This document shows, piece by piece, positions 1 through 7,819 of a stretch of DNA of 18,380 nucleotides. Source of the stretch: Oscillospiraceae bacterium (GTDB lineage: Bacteria; Bacillota_A; Clostridia; Oscillospirales; Oscillospiraceae). The notes beneath the pieces are model-generated. The model did not search any database, was not told the DNA's origin, and saw only the letters and a list, made by a program, of their open reading frames with translations. The translations under genes and the position numbers were made by a program. Numbering within the stretch: the first letter of the stretch is position 1; every line of letters starts with the position of its first letter. Location: the NCBI GenBank assembly GCA_902795095.1, contig CADBKB010000016.1, positions 1 through 18,380 of the forward strand, read 5' to 3'.

Positions 1-573
1 TCCGGCCCCTCCGGCGTCGGCAAGGGGACCGTGGTGAAGGAGCTGCGCCGCAGGAGCGATCGCATCGTCCTGTCCGTCTCCGCCACCACCCGCGCGCCCC
101 GTCCCGAGGACGTGGAGGGCGTGACCTACTTTTTCAAGACCATGGCCGAATTCGAGGCCATGATCGCCCGGGACGAATTCCTGGAGCACGCCGTCTACAG
201 CGGCAACCGCTACGGCACCCCCGCAGGCCCCGTGGATGCGCTGCTCGACGCGGGATACGACGTGGTGCTGGAGATCGAGGTGCAGGGCGCCCTGCAGGTG
301 ATGGAGCGGCGGCCCGACGCCGTGTCCGTTTTCGTCGCCGCCCCCAGCTTTGCAGAGCTGGAGCGCCGTTTGCGCGGCAGGGGCGACACCGTGGGCGCCG
401 ACCTGGAGCGCCGGCTGCAGACCGCCCGGATCGAATATACGTTCGCCCCCAAATACGATTACATCGTGGTCAACGACCGCGTGGAAGACTGCGCCGATGA
501 GGTCATGGCCATCCTCACCGCCGATAAATGCAGGGCCAAATACCGTTTAGATCTTCTGAAGGAGGACGATTGA
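1..573 (+). CDS. gmk: Guanylate kinase, 5'-truncated by the window edge
   Basis: Phosphorylates GMP to GDP with ATP in the cytoplasm, feeding GTP and dGTP synthesis. The frame is open from base 1, and the first codons encode the P-loop SGPSGVGKGT (bases 1-30), so only the first ten or so residues are missing; 190 codons remain against a usual length near 200 residues. The GMP-binding segment TRAPRPEDVEGVTYFF and the EHAVYSGNRYGTP stretch that follows are typical of the family. The GTG at base 31 is an internal Val codon, not a start, because the P-loop lies before it in frame. The stop at 571-573 is one base before the rpoZ ATG, and the rpoZ ribosome-binding site AAGGAGG (559-565) lies inside the end of gmk, so the two are probably translationally coupled. 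Confidence 0.96.
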   Translation, partial: SGPSGVGKGTVVKELRRRSDRIVLSVSATTRAPRPEDVEGVTYFFKTMAEFEAMIARDEFLEHAVYSGNRYGTPAGPVDALLDAGYDVVLEIEVQGALQVMERRPDAVSVFVAAPSFAELERRLRGRGDTVGADLERRLQTARIEYTFAPKYDYIVVNDRVEDCADEVMAILTADKCRAKYRLDLLKEDD

Positions 574-574
574 T

Positions 575-781
575 ATGCTTTACCCCCCGATGTCTGAGCT
601 CCTGGAGCACGTGGACAGCCGTTATCTTCTGGTGAATCTGGTGGCGCGCCGCGCCCGGCAGATCGCCCTGGAGGCGGAGGAATTCCACGAGACCCTTCCC
701 GACAAGCCCGTCACCATGGCCATCAACGAGGTGGCCAACGGCGAGCTCACCGCCAGCGTCAAGGAATCCTACTTCCAGTAA
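575..781 (+). CDS. rpoZ: RNA polymerase omega subunit
   Basis: A small RNA polymerase subunit that assists folding and assembly of beta-prime. The 68-residue product has the expected length. It carries the omega core: DSRYLLVNLVARRARQIA (the conserved SRY...ARRARQ helix), followed by KPVTMAINEVANGEL, which matches the usual KPV..A..EI..GK segment. The ATG at 575 is preceded by AAGGAGG at 559-565 with nine bases between. A second in-frame ATG at 590 is less well placed. It directly follows gmk, the standard pairing in Firmicutes. In Bacillus subtilis coaBC comes next; here priA follows after 19 bases. Confidence 0.93.
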   Translation: MLYPPMSELLEHVDSRYLLVNLVARRARQIALEAEEFHETLPDKPVTMAINEVANGELTASVKESYFQ

Positions 782-800
782 GCCGAGAGGAGGCCGTCAT

Positions 801-3251
801 TTGATCGCCCGGATCGCTGTGGCAGCGGCGGTATACGCCATCGACAAGCCCTACAGCTACCGTATCCCCGCAGGGACGGACGCGCGTCCCGGCATGCGGG
901 TGCGCGTGCCCTTCGGCGCCGGCAACCGCCGCACCGAGGGCGTGATCCTTGCCCTGGAGGCGGGCGACGAGACCGGCCTGAAAAGCATCGACGAGGTCCT
1001 GGATGACACGCCTGTCCTGTCCGAGGGACTGCTGCATCTGGCCGGCTTCCTCCGCGAGCGCTATTTCTGCACCCTCTACGACGCGGTGCGCGCCATCCTG
1101 CCCGCGGGTCTCTGGTTCTCCGAGCACGGCACCGTCTCCCTGGCCGATCCCCTGCCCCCCGACTGGGAGGCGCAGATCCGCCGCAAGCCCGACGCCCGGC
1201 GCGTCATCCTGGCCCTGCAGGACCTGGGCGGCAGCGCCCGGGAGCAGCAGCTGCGCGAGGCGCTGCCCGAGCTCTCCCTGCCCGAGTGCATCCGCTATCT
1301 CACCGGCAAGAAGCTCATCGCCGTGGACTACGATCTCAAGCGCCGGGTGAACGACCGCATGGATCTGTTCGTGCAGCTCGAGGCCAGCGCCGCCGAGATC
1401 CAGGACCATCTGGCCCGCCGGGGCAAATCCGCCCCCCTGCAGCGCTCCGTGCTGGAGCTGCTCTCCGCCATGGGCAGCGCCTGCGCCAAGGACGTGTGCT
1501 ATTTCACCGGGGCCTCCATGCCCACCCTGCGCCGGCTGGAAAAGCTGGGCCTGGTGAGCTTCTTCTCCTGCGAGGTCATGCGCCGGCCCAGGATCGCCCC
1601 CGCGGCGGATCCCGGCCCGACGGAGCTCAACGCGGAGCAGCGCGCCGCCTATGAGGGCCTGTGCGCCCAGATGGACCGGCCGGACCCCGGCGTGGCCCTG
1701 CTCTACGGGGTCACCGGCAGCGGCAAGACCGCCGTCTACCTGGAGCTCATCGCCCGCTGCCTGGCTTCCGGCAGGCAGGCCATCTTCCTGGTGCCGGAGA
1801 TCGCCCTCACCCCCCAGCTTCTGGGCACGGTGGCGGCCCGCTTCGGCCGCGGCGTGGCGGTGCTGCATTCCAGCCTGCCCATGGCAGAGCGCTACGACGA
1901 ATGGAAGCGCGTGCGCGCCGGCGAGGCGCGACTGGTGGTGGGCACCCGCTCGGCGGTGTTCGCCCCGGTGCCGGAGCTCGGCCTCATCATCGTGGACGAG
2001 GAGCACGAGCACACCTACAAATCCGAGAACACCCCCTATTACCACGCCCGGGAGGTGGCGATCTACCGCGCCAGCGCGGCGGGCGCCCTGACGGTGCTGG
2101 GGTCGGCGACGCCCTCGATCGAGTCCATGTACCGGGCCAGGACCGGGGTTTTCAGCCTCTATACCCTCTCCCACCGCTATTCCGGCGCCTCCCTGCCGGA
2201 GGTGCTGGTGGTGGACATGAAAAAAGAGATCCGCGACGGCAACGGCGGCGCCGTCAGCAATCCCCTGCTCGCGCGGATGCTCGACGCCCACGCCCACGGC
2301 AGGAAGACCATCCTCTTCCTCAACCGCCGCGGCACCAACCGCATGGCGGTATGCGTGGAATGCGGCCATGTGCCCCAGTGTCCCCGCTGCAGCGTCCACC
2401 TGACCTACCATGCCGCCAACCGGCGGCGGATGTGCCACTACTGCGGCTATTCCGAGCCCGCCTCCGACCGCTGCCCGGTATGCGGCGGCAGGATGAAGCA
2501 TCTGGGCTTCGGCACCCAGTGGGTGGTGGACGAGCTGGCGCGCAAGGCGCCGTCCCTCGGCTGTGTGCGCATGGACGCGGACACCGTCTCCGCCGCCAAT
2601 CCCCATGAGAAGATCCTCTCCGCCTTCGAAAAGGGCAGCGAGGCCGTGCTCATCGGCACCCAGATGGTCACCAAGGGTCTCAATTTCGAGGCCGTGACGC
2701 TGGTGGGCGTGCTGGACGCGGACAGCGCGCTCTATGTGGACCATTTCCGCGCCTCGGAGACCGCCTTCTCCATGATGACCCAGGTCATCGGCCGCGCCGG
2801 CCGCTTCCGGGAGCCGGGCACCGCGGTCATCCAGACCATGACCCCGGAAAACCCCGTCATTCAGCTCGCCGCGAAGCAGGACTACGACGCCTTCTATGAA
2901 ACGGAGCTGGAGCTGCGCCGGCTGCGCCAGTGCCCGCCCTTCTGCGATCTCATCACCATCACCGTGGCGGGTCAGGAGGAGACGCGGGTGCGCGAAAGCA
3001 TCCGCACCCTGCGCGCAGCCTTCGAGGGCGCCCTGCGCACCGAGGCCTTCCGCAGCCTGCAGGTGCGCCTGCTGGGCCCCGCCGGCGCACCGGTGCCCCG
3101 GGTCAACAATACCTGGCGCTACCGGCTCACCCTCTGCGCCAAAAACAGCCGCCCCCTGCGCGCGCTGGTGGCGGACTATCTCAGACAATTCTCGAAGGAC
3201 AAGCGCAACAAAGGCGTATTCGCCTTTGCTGACGTGAACGCCTACGATTAA
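801..3251 (+). CDS. priA: Primosomal protein N' (PriA), replication restart helicase
   Basis: A superfamily 2 DNA helicase that recognises stalled forks and D-loops and starts primosome reassembly. The 816-residue product is of full family length. After the N-terminal fork-binding region comes Walker A GVTGSGKT (about residues 303-310), then the DEEH box at 399-402 followed by the aromatic-rich loop HTYKSENTPYYHAREVA. Eight zinc-binding cysteines follow (C518, C521, C527, C530, C545, C548, C558, C561). The C-terminal helicase motifs include GTQMVTKGLNFE and TQVIGRAGR. The start is TTG at 801, chosen because GAGAGGAGG (785-793) lies seven bases upstream and the N-terminus (IARIAVAAAVYAIDKPYSYR) matches PriA proteins from its first residues. 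The stop codon TAA forms part of the def ribosome-binding site. Confidence 0.96.
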   Translation: MIARIAVAAAVYAIDKPYSYRIPAGTDARPGMRVRVPFGAGNRRTEGVILALEAGDETGLKSIDEVLDDTPVLSEGLLHLAGFLRERYFCTLYDAVRAILPAGLWFSEHGTVSLADPLPPDWEAQIRRKPDARRVILALQDLGGSAREQQLREALPELSLPECIRYLTGKKLIAVDYDLKRRVNDRMDLFVQLEASAAEIQDHLARRGKSAPLQRSVLELLSAMGSACAKDVCYFTGASMPTLRRLEKLGLVSFFSCEVMRRPRIAPAADPGPTELNAEQRAAYEGLCAQMDRPDPGVALLYGVTGSGKTAVYLELIARCLASGRQAIFLVPEIALTPQLLGTVAARFGRGVAVLHSSLPMAERYDEWKRVRAGEARLVVGTRSAVFAPVPELGLIIVDEEHEHTYKSENTPYYHAREVAIYRASAAGALTVLGSATPSIESMYRARTGVFSLYTLSHRYSGASLPEVLVVDMKKEIRDGNGGAVSNPLLARMLDAHAHGRKTILFLNRRGTNRMAVCVECGHVPQCPRCSVHLTYHAANRRRMCHYCGYSEPASDRCPVCGGRMKHLGFGTQWVVDELARKAPSLGCVRMDADTVSAANPHEKILSAFEKGSEAVLIGTQMVTKGLNFEAVTLVGVLDADSALYVDHFRASETAFSMMTQVIGRAGRFREPGTAVIQTMTPENPVIQLAAKQDYDAFYETELELRRLRQCPPFCDLITITVAGQEETRVRESIRTLRAAFEGALRTEAFRSLQVRLLGPAGAPVPRVNNTWRYRLTLCAKNSRPLRALVADYLRQFSKDKRNKGVFAFADVNAYD

Positions 3252-3265
3252 GGAGTATTATTTCT

Positions 3266-3760
3266 ATGGCACTTCGCACCATCATGACCCAGGAGCAGCC
3301 GACCCTGCATAAGGTCGCCCGCCCCGTGACAAACTTTGACGATCGGCTCCACGACCTGCTCGACGACATGGCCGAGACCCTGGCGGCGGCCAACGGCGCC
3401 GGCCTGGCCGCGCCCCAGGTGGGCATCCTGCGGCGGGTATTCCTCATCGACGTGGATGAGCGTGGCCTGATCGAGTTCATCAATCCCGAGATCCTGGAGA
3501 CCTCCGGCGAACAGGACGGCGTGGAGGGCTGCCTGAGCCTGCCCGATCAGTGGGGCATGGTCAAGCGGCCGAACCATGTGAAGGTCCGCGCCCAGGACCG
3601 CAGCGGCGCCTGGTTCGAGCTGGAGGGCGACGAGCTGACCGCCCGCTGCATCCTCCACGAGTACGACCATCTGGAGGGCCATCTCTATTCCGAGAAGGTC
3701 CACAAATGGCTCAGCGAGGAGGAGATCGAGGCCATGATGGGGGAGGCCGAGGCCGAATGA
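3266..3760 (+). CDS. def: Peptide deformylase
   Basis: Removes the formyl group from the initiator Met of nascent proteins, at the ribosome exit. The 164-residue length is normal. All three family motifs are present: GAGLAAPQVG (from residue 44), EGCLS with metal-ligand Cys89, and HEYDH with ligands His131 and His135 and catalytic Glu132. The ATG at 3266 follows TAAGGAG (3249-3255), where TAA is the priA stop. The gene overlaps fmt by four bases (ATGA, 3757-3760). It is placed beside fmt, the enzyme that adds the formyl group it later removes. The tail is short and acidic. Confidence 0.96.
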   Translation: MALRTIMTQEQPTLHKVARPVTNFDDRLHDLLDDMAETLAAANGAGLAAPQVGILRRVFLIDVDERGLIEFINPEILETSGEQDGVEGCLSLPDQWGMVKRPNHVKVRAQDRSGAWFELEGDELTARCILHEYDHLEGHLYSEKVHKWLSEEEIEAMMGEAEAE

Positions 3761-4683
3761 GGATCGTATTCATGGGCACCCCCGACATCGCCGCCGCCTG
3801 CCTCGAGGGGCTGTGCGCGGCGGGCTTTGCCCCCGTGGGCGTCTATACCAAGCCCGATATGCCCAAGAACCGGGGCATGAAGCTCAGCATGTCCGAGGTC
3901 AAGGAGGTCGCCCTGGCCCATGACCTGCCCGTCTTCCAGCCGACCACCTTCAAGGACGACGCCGTGGTGGAGGAGCTGCGCGCCCTCCGGCCGGACGTGA
4001 TCGCCGTGGTGGCCTACGGCAAGATCCTGCCCCAGCGGGTGCTGGATATCCCGCCCCTGGGCTGCATCAATATCCACGCCAGCATCCTGCCCCAGCTCCG
4101 CGGCGCCGGCCCCGTGCAGTGGGCCATCCTGAACGGCCTTACCGAAACCGGCGTCACCGGCATGTATATGGACGCGGGCATGGACACCGGCGACATCATC
4201 GAGATCCGCCGCACCCCCATCGACCCGGATGAGAACGCCCAGTCCCTTCTCGACCGCCTGGCCGGTCTCGGCTCCGGCCTGCTGACAGAGCTGATGGAGC
4301 GGCTGGCCCGGGGAGAGCGGCTTCCCCGCACGCCCCAGGACCACGAAAAGGCCACCATGGCCCCCATGCTCTCGAAGGCCCTGTGCCCCATCGACTGGAC
4401 CCGCCCCATGGCGGCGATTTACGATCAGATCCGCGGCCTGGACCCCTGGCCCGTGGCCACCGCGGCGCTGGGCGGCAAGCGATTCAAGATCTACAGCGCC
4501 CGCAAAACCGACGAGCGCACTGACCGCGCCCCTGGCACGGTGCTGGGCCTGCGCAAGACCGGCCTGCGCATGGCCTGCGGCGACGGGGCAGTGCTGGAGA
4601 TCACCCGGCTGCAGGCCGAGGGCGGCAAACGCATGGCCGCGCCCGACTATTTCCGCGGCCATCCCCTGCCCGAGACCCCATGA
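3757..4683 (+). CDS. fmt: Methionyl-tRNA formyltransferase
   Basis: Transfers a formyl group from 10-formyltetrahydrofolate to Met-tRNAfMet for translation initiation. The 308-residue protein starts MRIVFMGTPDIAA, the expected Rossmann N-terminus. The catalytic residues are visible: Asn105 and His107 in NIHASILPQLRGAGPVQ and Asp143 in MDAGMDTGD. The C-terminal OB-like domain follows from about residue 205. The true start is the ATG at 3757, overlapping the def stop. An open frame continues upstream to 3550, but that part is out-of-frame def sequence. The stop overlaps the rsmB ATG (4680-4683), so def, fmt and rsmB are probably translated in series by re-initiation. Confidence 0.96.
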   Translation: MRIVFMGTPDIAAACLEGLCAAGFAPVGVYTKPDMPKNRGMKLSMSEVKEVALAHDLPVFQPTTFKDDAVVEELRALRPDVIAVVAYGKILPQRVLDIPPLGCINIHASILPQLRGAGPVQWAILNGLTETGVTGMYMDAGMDTGDIIEIRRTPIDPDENAQSLLDRLAGLGSGLLTELMERLARGERLPRTPQDHEKATMAPMLSKALCPIDWTRPMAAIYDQIRGLDPWPVATAALGGKRFKIYSARKTDERTDRAPGTVLGLRKTGLRMACGDGAVLEITRLQAEGGKRMAAPDYFRGHPLPETP

Positions 4684-5981
4684 GCGCCCGCAATACCGCC
4701 CTGGCGGCGCTGATCGCCTGCCGTCGGCGCAACGCCTGGTCCGACGGCATTCTGAAGGAATACATCGCCCGCGACGGCCTGGACCGCCGGGACGCCGCCC
4801 TGGCCAGCCGCCTGTGCTACGGGGTGCTGCAGAACCGGATGCTGCTGGATTTCTATATCAGCGCTTTCCTCAAAGGGAAGCTCCGGGATCTGCAGCCTGT
4901 GGTGCTGGATATCCTGCGCCTGGGCGTCTACCAGCTCACCATGACCGATAAGATCCCGCCCTCCGCCTGCGTCAACGAGGCGGTGGAGCAGGGCAAGAAA
5001 TACGCCAACGCCCGGGCCGCCGGCCTCATCAACGGCGTGCTGCGCGCCGTCACGAGGGCGGAGCGCCTGCCCGAGCCCCCGGATCTCGCCACCCGCTTCA
5101 GCCACCCGGCGCCCCTGGTGGAGCTGCTGCGGCAGAGCGTGGGCGACGAGCTCCTCCCGGCCCTCCTGCAGAGCCATAACGAAGCGCCCCGCACCTGCGT
5201 GCAGGTGAACACGACGAAACTCACCCCCGCCGCGGTCGCCGCGCAGATGGAGCGCAACGGCATGGGTGTGGAAAAACACCCCTGGCTGCCCGGCTGCTAT
5301 GAGCTGACCGGCACCGGCAGTCTGGAGGCTCTGGACGCCTGGCGCGACGGCCTGGTGTACGTCCAGGATCCCGCCGCCCGTCTGGCGGTGTACGCCGCGG
5401 GCCTGACCCCCGGGATGCGGGTGCTCGACTGCTGCGCCGCCCCCGGCGGCAAGAGCTTCTCCGCCGCCGTCGACATGGAAAACCGCGGCGAGCTGATCAG
5501 CTGCGATATTCACAGGCATAAGATCGCCCTCATCGAGAAGGGCGCGGAACGGCTCGGCCTGACATGTATCAGGGCCATGGAGCACGACGCCAGGACCCCG
5601 ATGCCGGAATGGCGCGAGGGCTTTGACGCCGTCATCGCCGACGTGCCCTGCTCGGGTCTGGGCGTCATCCGCAAAAAGCCCGACATTCGCTACAAGGACC
5701 TCGGGCCCACCGAGGCGCTGCCGGCGCTGCAGCTGGCGATCCTCCGGCAGCAGGCGGAATATGTCCGCCCCGGCGGCGTGCTGCTCTACAGCACCTGCAC
5801 GATCCTGCGCCGGGAAAACGAGGACGTGATCCGCGCCTTCCTGGCCGATCACCCGGAATTCTTCCCGGAGAGCATCTGCGCCCCGCCGGACTGCCCGGTG
5901 TCGGGCCCCATGGTCACGCTCCTTCCCTGCCTGCACAGCGCCGACGGATTCTTTATTGCGAAACTGAGGAAACATTCATGA
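4680..5981 (+). CDS. rsmB: 16S rRNA m5C967 methyltransferase (RsmB/Sun family)
   Basis: An S-adenosylmethionine-dependent enzyme that methylates a cytosine of 16S rRNA (C967 in Escherichia coli numbering). The 433-residue protein has an N-terminal NusB-like helical domain (about residues 1-135, ending at INGVLRAV). The Rossmann methyltransferase domain follows: SAM motif DCCAAPGGK (250-258), motif IV DVPCSGLGVIRKKPD with Cys324, and motif VI YSTCTILRRENED with catalytic Cys373. Two cysteines at these places are diagnostic of the RNA m5C family. The start ATG overlaps the fmt stop and the stop overlaps the rlmN start, both as ATGA. Confidence 0.95.
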   Translation: MSARNTALAALIACRRRNAWSDGILKEYIARDGLDRRDAALASRLCYGVLQNRMLLDFYISAFLKGKLRDLQPVVLDILRLGVYQLTMTDKIPPSACVNEAVEQGKKYANARAAGLINGVLRAVTRAERLPEPPDLATRFSHPAPLVELLRQSVGDELLPALLQSHNEAPRTCVQVNTTKLTPAAVAAQMERNGMGVEKHPWLPGCYELTGTGSLEALDAWRDGLVYVQDPAARLAVYAAGLTPGMRVLDCCAAPGGKSFSAAVDMENRGELISCDIHRHKIALIEKGAERLGLTCIRAMEHDARTPMPEWREGFDAVIADVPCSGLGVIRKKPDIRYKDLGPTEALPALQLAILRQQAEYVRPGGVLLYSTCTILRRENEDVIRAFLADHPEFFPESICAPPDCPVSGPMVTLLPCLHSADGFFIAKLRKHS

Positions 5982-7003
5982 CCGATATCAAGTCCATGAC
6001 CCGGGACGAGCTCGGCGCGGCCTTCGCCGCCATGGGCCAGCCCCGATTCCGGGCGGGCCAGGTCTTCGCCTGGCTGCACCGGGGCGTGCGGAGCTTCGAC
6101 GAGATGACGAACCTCCCCAAGGCCCTGCGGGAGCAGCTGGCGGCGGAATATGAGCTCACCGCCCCCGCCGTTGCCCGAAAACAGGTCTCGGCAAAGGACG
6201 GGACGATCAAGTATCTCTGGCGTCTGGGCGACGGCCACTGCGTGGAATCCGTGCTCATGCGCTATCACCACGGCAATACCGTGTGCATCTCCTCCGAGGT
6301 GGGCTGCGCCATGGGCTGCGCCTTCTGCGCCTCCACCCGCGGCGGCCTGGTGCGCCGGCTGCGGCCCTCGGAGATGCTCGACCAGGTGCTCTTTACGCAG
6401 CTCGATTCCGGCGCGCCGATCTCCAACATCGTGCTCATGGGCATCGGCGAGCCCCTGGACAACTACGACAATGTTCTTCGATTTCTTGCCCTTGTGAACG
6501 ACCCTGAGGGCATGAACATCGGCATGCGCCACATCAGCCTGTCCACCTGCGGCCTGGTGCCGGGGATCGACCGGCTTGCCGGGGAGGACCTGCAGCTCAC
6601 CCTGTCCGTATCGCTGCACGCCCCGGACGACGAGGTCCGCAGCCGTCTGATGCCGGTCAACCGGCGCTATCCCATCGGCGAGCTGCTTGCCGCCTGCCGA
6701 CGCTACTTTGAAACCACCGGCCGCCGCATCTCCTTCGAGTATGCCATGATCGACGGCCTGAACGATACGCCGGAGATGGCAAACACGCTGATCCGGCGCC
6801 TGCGGGGCCTCCCCGCCCATGTGAATCTCATCCCTCTCAACCGCATCGAGGAGAGCCCCCTGCAGCCCAGCGCGCGGCAGGCGGTGGCGGCCTTTCAGAA
6901 GGCCCTGGCCGATGCGGGGATCACCGCCACGGTACGCAGGACCCTGGGAAGCGACATCGACGCCTCCTGCGGGCAGCTGCGAAAGAAATACGAGCAAATC
7001 TGA
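5978..7003 (+). CDS. rlmN: Dual-specificity radical-SAM methyltransferase RlmN (23S rRNA A2503 / tRNA A37)
   Basis: Adds a C2 methyl to adenosine in 23S rRNA and certain tRNAs, using a radical-SAM 4Fe-4S cluster. The 341-residue length is typical. The cluster motif is CAMGCAFC with Cys110, Cys114 and Cys117. The C-terminal Cys331 in GSDIDASCGQL is the conserved partner of the methyl-carrying chemistry. Also present are MGIGEPLDNYDNV and SLHAPDDEVRSRLMPVNRRY, segments typical of RlmN rather than Cfr. Its ATG overlaps the rsmB stop (ATGA at 5978-5981). Antibiotic-resistance Cfr was considered, but the housekeeping context and the RlmN-type sequence argue against it. Confidence 0.95.
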   Translation: MTDIKSMTRDELGAAFAAMGQPRFRAGQVFAWLHRGVRSFDEMTNLPKALREQLAAEYELTAPAVARKQVSAKDGTIKYLWRLGDGHCVESVLMRYHHGNTVCISSEVGCAMGCAFCASTRGGLVRRLRPSEMLDQVLFTQLDSGAPISNIVLMGIGEPLDNYDNVLRFLALVNDPEGMNIGMRHISLSTCGLVPGIDRLAGEDLQLTLSVSLHAPDDEVRSRLMPVNRRYPIGELLAACRRYFETTGRRISFEYAMIDGLNDTPEMANTLIRRLRGLPAHVNLIPLNRIEESPLQPSARQAVAAFQKALADAGITATVRRTLGSDIDASCGQLRKKYEQI

Positions 7004-7015
7004 AAGGAGGCAGCC

Positions 7016-7747
7016 ATGGAGGCATGGGGACTTTCGGACACCGGCAACGTCCGAAAACAGAATCAGGACTACTATAACCTCATACATTTCGGGCCCGAGT
7101 GCCTGCTGGCCATCATCTGCGACGGTATGGGCGGCGCCAAGTCCGGCAATGTGGCAAGCCATCTGGCCGCGGACGCCTTCTGCGCCGAGGTGCGCAGAAA
7201 CATCCGCCCCGACCTTCTGGTGGAGGACGTCAAGCGCATCATGACCGGCGCCCTGGAGCTGGCCAACCGGGCCGTCTATGAGCACGCCCAGCTCAGCGAC
7301 GACTACACCGGCATGGGTACCACCCTGGTGGCCGCCTTCGTCTGCGGCAAGACCCTGGTGGTCGCCAATGTGGGCGACAGCCGGGCTTACCTCGTCTCCA
7401 GCGGCAGCATCCGGCAGATCACAGTGGATCACTCCGTGGTGCAGATGATGCTGCGCCGGGGGGAGATCTCCCGGGAGCAGGCCCGCAACCATCCCGTCCG
7501 CAATCTCATCACCCGCGCCGTGGGCACCGAGGCCCGGGTGGTCTGCGATATCTTCACCCTGAGCGTCGATCACGGCGACCACGTGCTGCTGTGCTCCGAC
7601 GGCCTGACAAATCTGATTACAGATCCCGAGCTGCTGTTTGAGATCGCCCACAGCGCGGACAAATCCGCCTGCTGCGAGCGGCTCATCGCCATGGCGAAGG
7701 ACCGCGGCGCGCCGGATAATGTGACGGCTGTGCTGATCTCAATCTGA
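7016..7747 (+). CDS. prpC: PP2C-type Ser/Thr protein phosphatase
   Basis: A cytoplasmic metal-dependent phosphatase that reverses phosphorylation by the adjacent PASTA kinase. The 243-residue protein has the PP2C signatures in order: NQD (Asp18), CDGMGG (Asp36), GMGTTLVAAF, VGDSRAYLV, ITVDHSVVQMM, CSDGLTN (Asp195) and DNVTAVLI (Asp234). The aspartates form the dinuclear metal site. ATG 7016 follows AAAGGAGG (7003-7010) by five bases. It starts 12 bases after the rlmN stop. The 72 bases to prkC hold no convincing promoter, only a short hairpin at 7773-7792, so phosphatase and kinase are likely co-transcribed as in other Firmicutes. Confidence 0.95.
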   Translation: MEAWGLSDTGNVRKQNQDYYNLIHFGPECLLAIICDGMGGAKSGNVASHLAADAFCAEVRRNIRPDLLVEDVKRIMTGALELANRAVYEHAQLSDDYTGMGTTLVAAFVCGKTLVVANVGDSRAYLVSSGSIRQITVDHSVVQMMLRRGEISREQARNHPVRNLITRAVGTEARVVCDIFTLSVDHGDHVLLCSDGLTNLITDPELLFEIAHSADKSACCERLIAMAKDRGAPDNVTAVLISI

Positions 7748-7819
7748 ACAAACGCACCCGATCTTTGGTGATCCGCCGGCCGGAATCGGCGGGGCCGCTG
7801 GGCGGCAAAGGAGTTGTAT

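Noticed and set aside
759..3188. An 809-codon leftward open frame opposite priA
   Set aside because: The priA frame has all helicase and zinc motifs; the antisense product is low-complexity His/Gly/Ala-rich sequence.
3550..3756. An upstream extension of fmt into def
   Set aside because: The extra residues are out-of-frame def sequence; the Rossmann start MRIVFMGTP at 3757 matches the family start.
7773..7792. Hairpin between prpC and prkC as a terminator
   Set aside because: It has only six base pairs (CCGCCG/CGGCGG) and no T-run; it may be a chance structure in GC-rich DNA.
7814..7819. TTG start for the PASTA kinase
   Set aside because: It directly abuts the AAAGGAG site; ATG 7820 has proper spacing.
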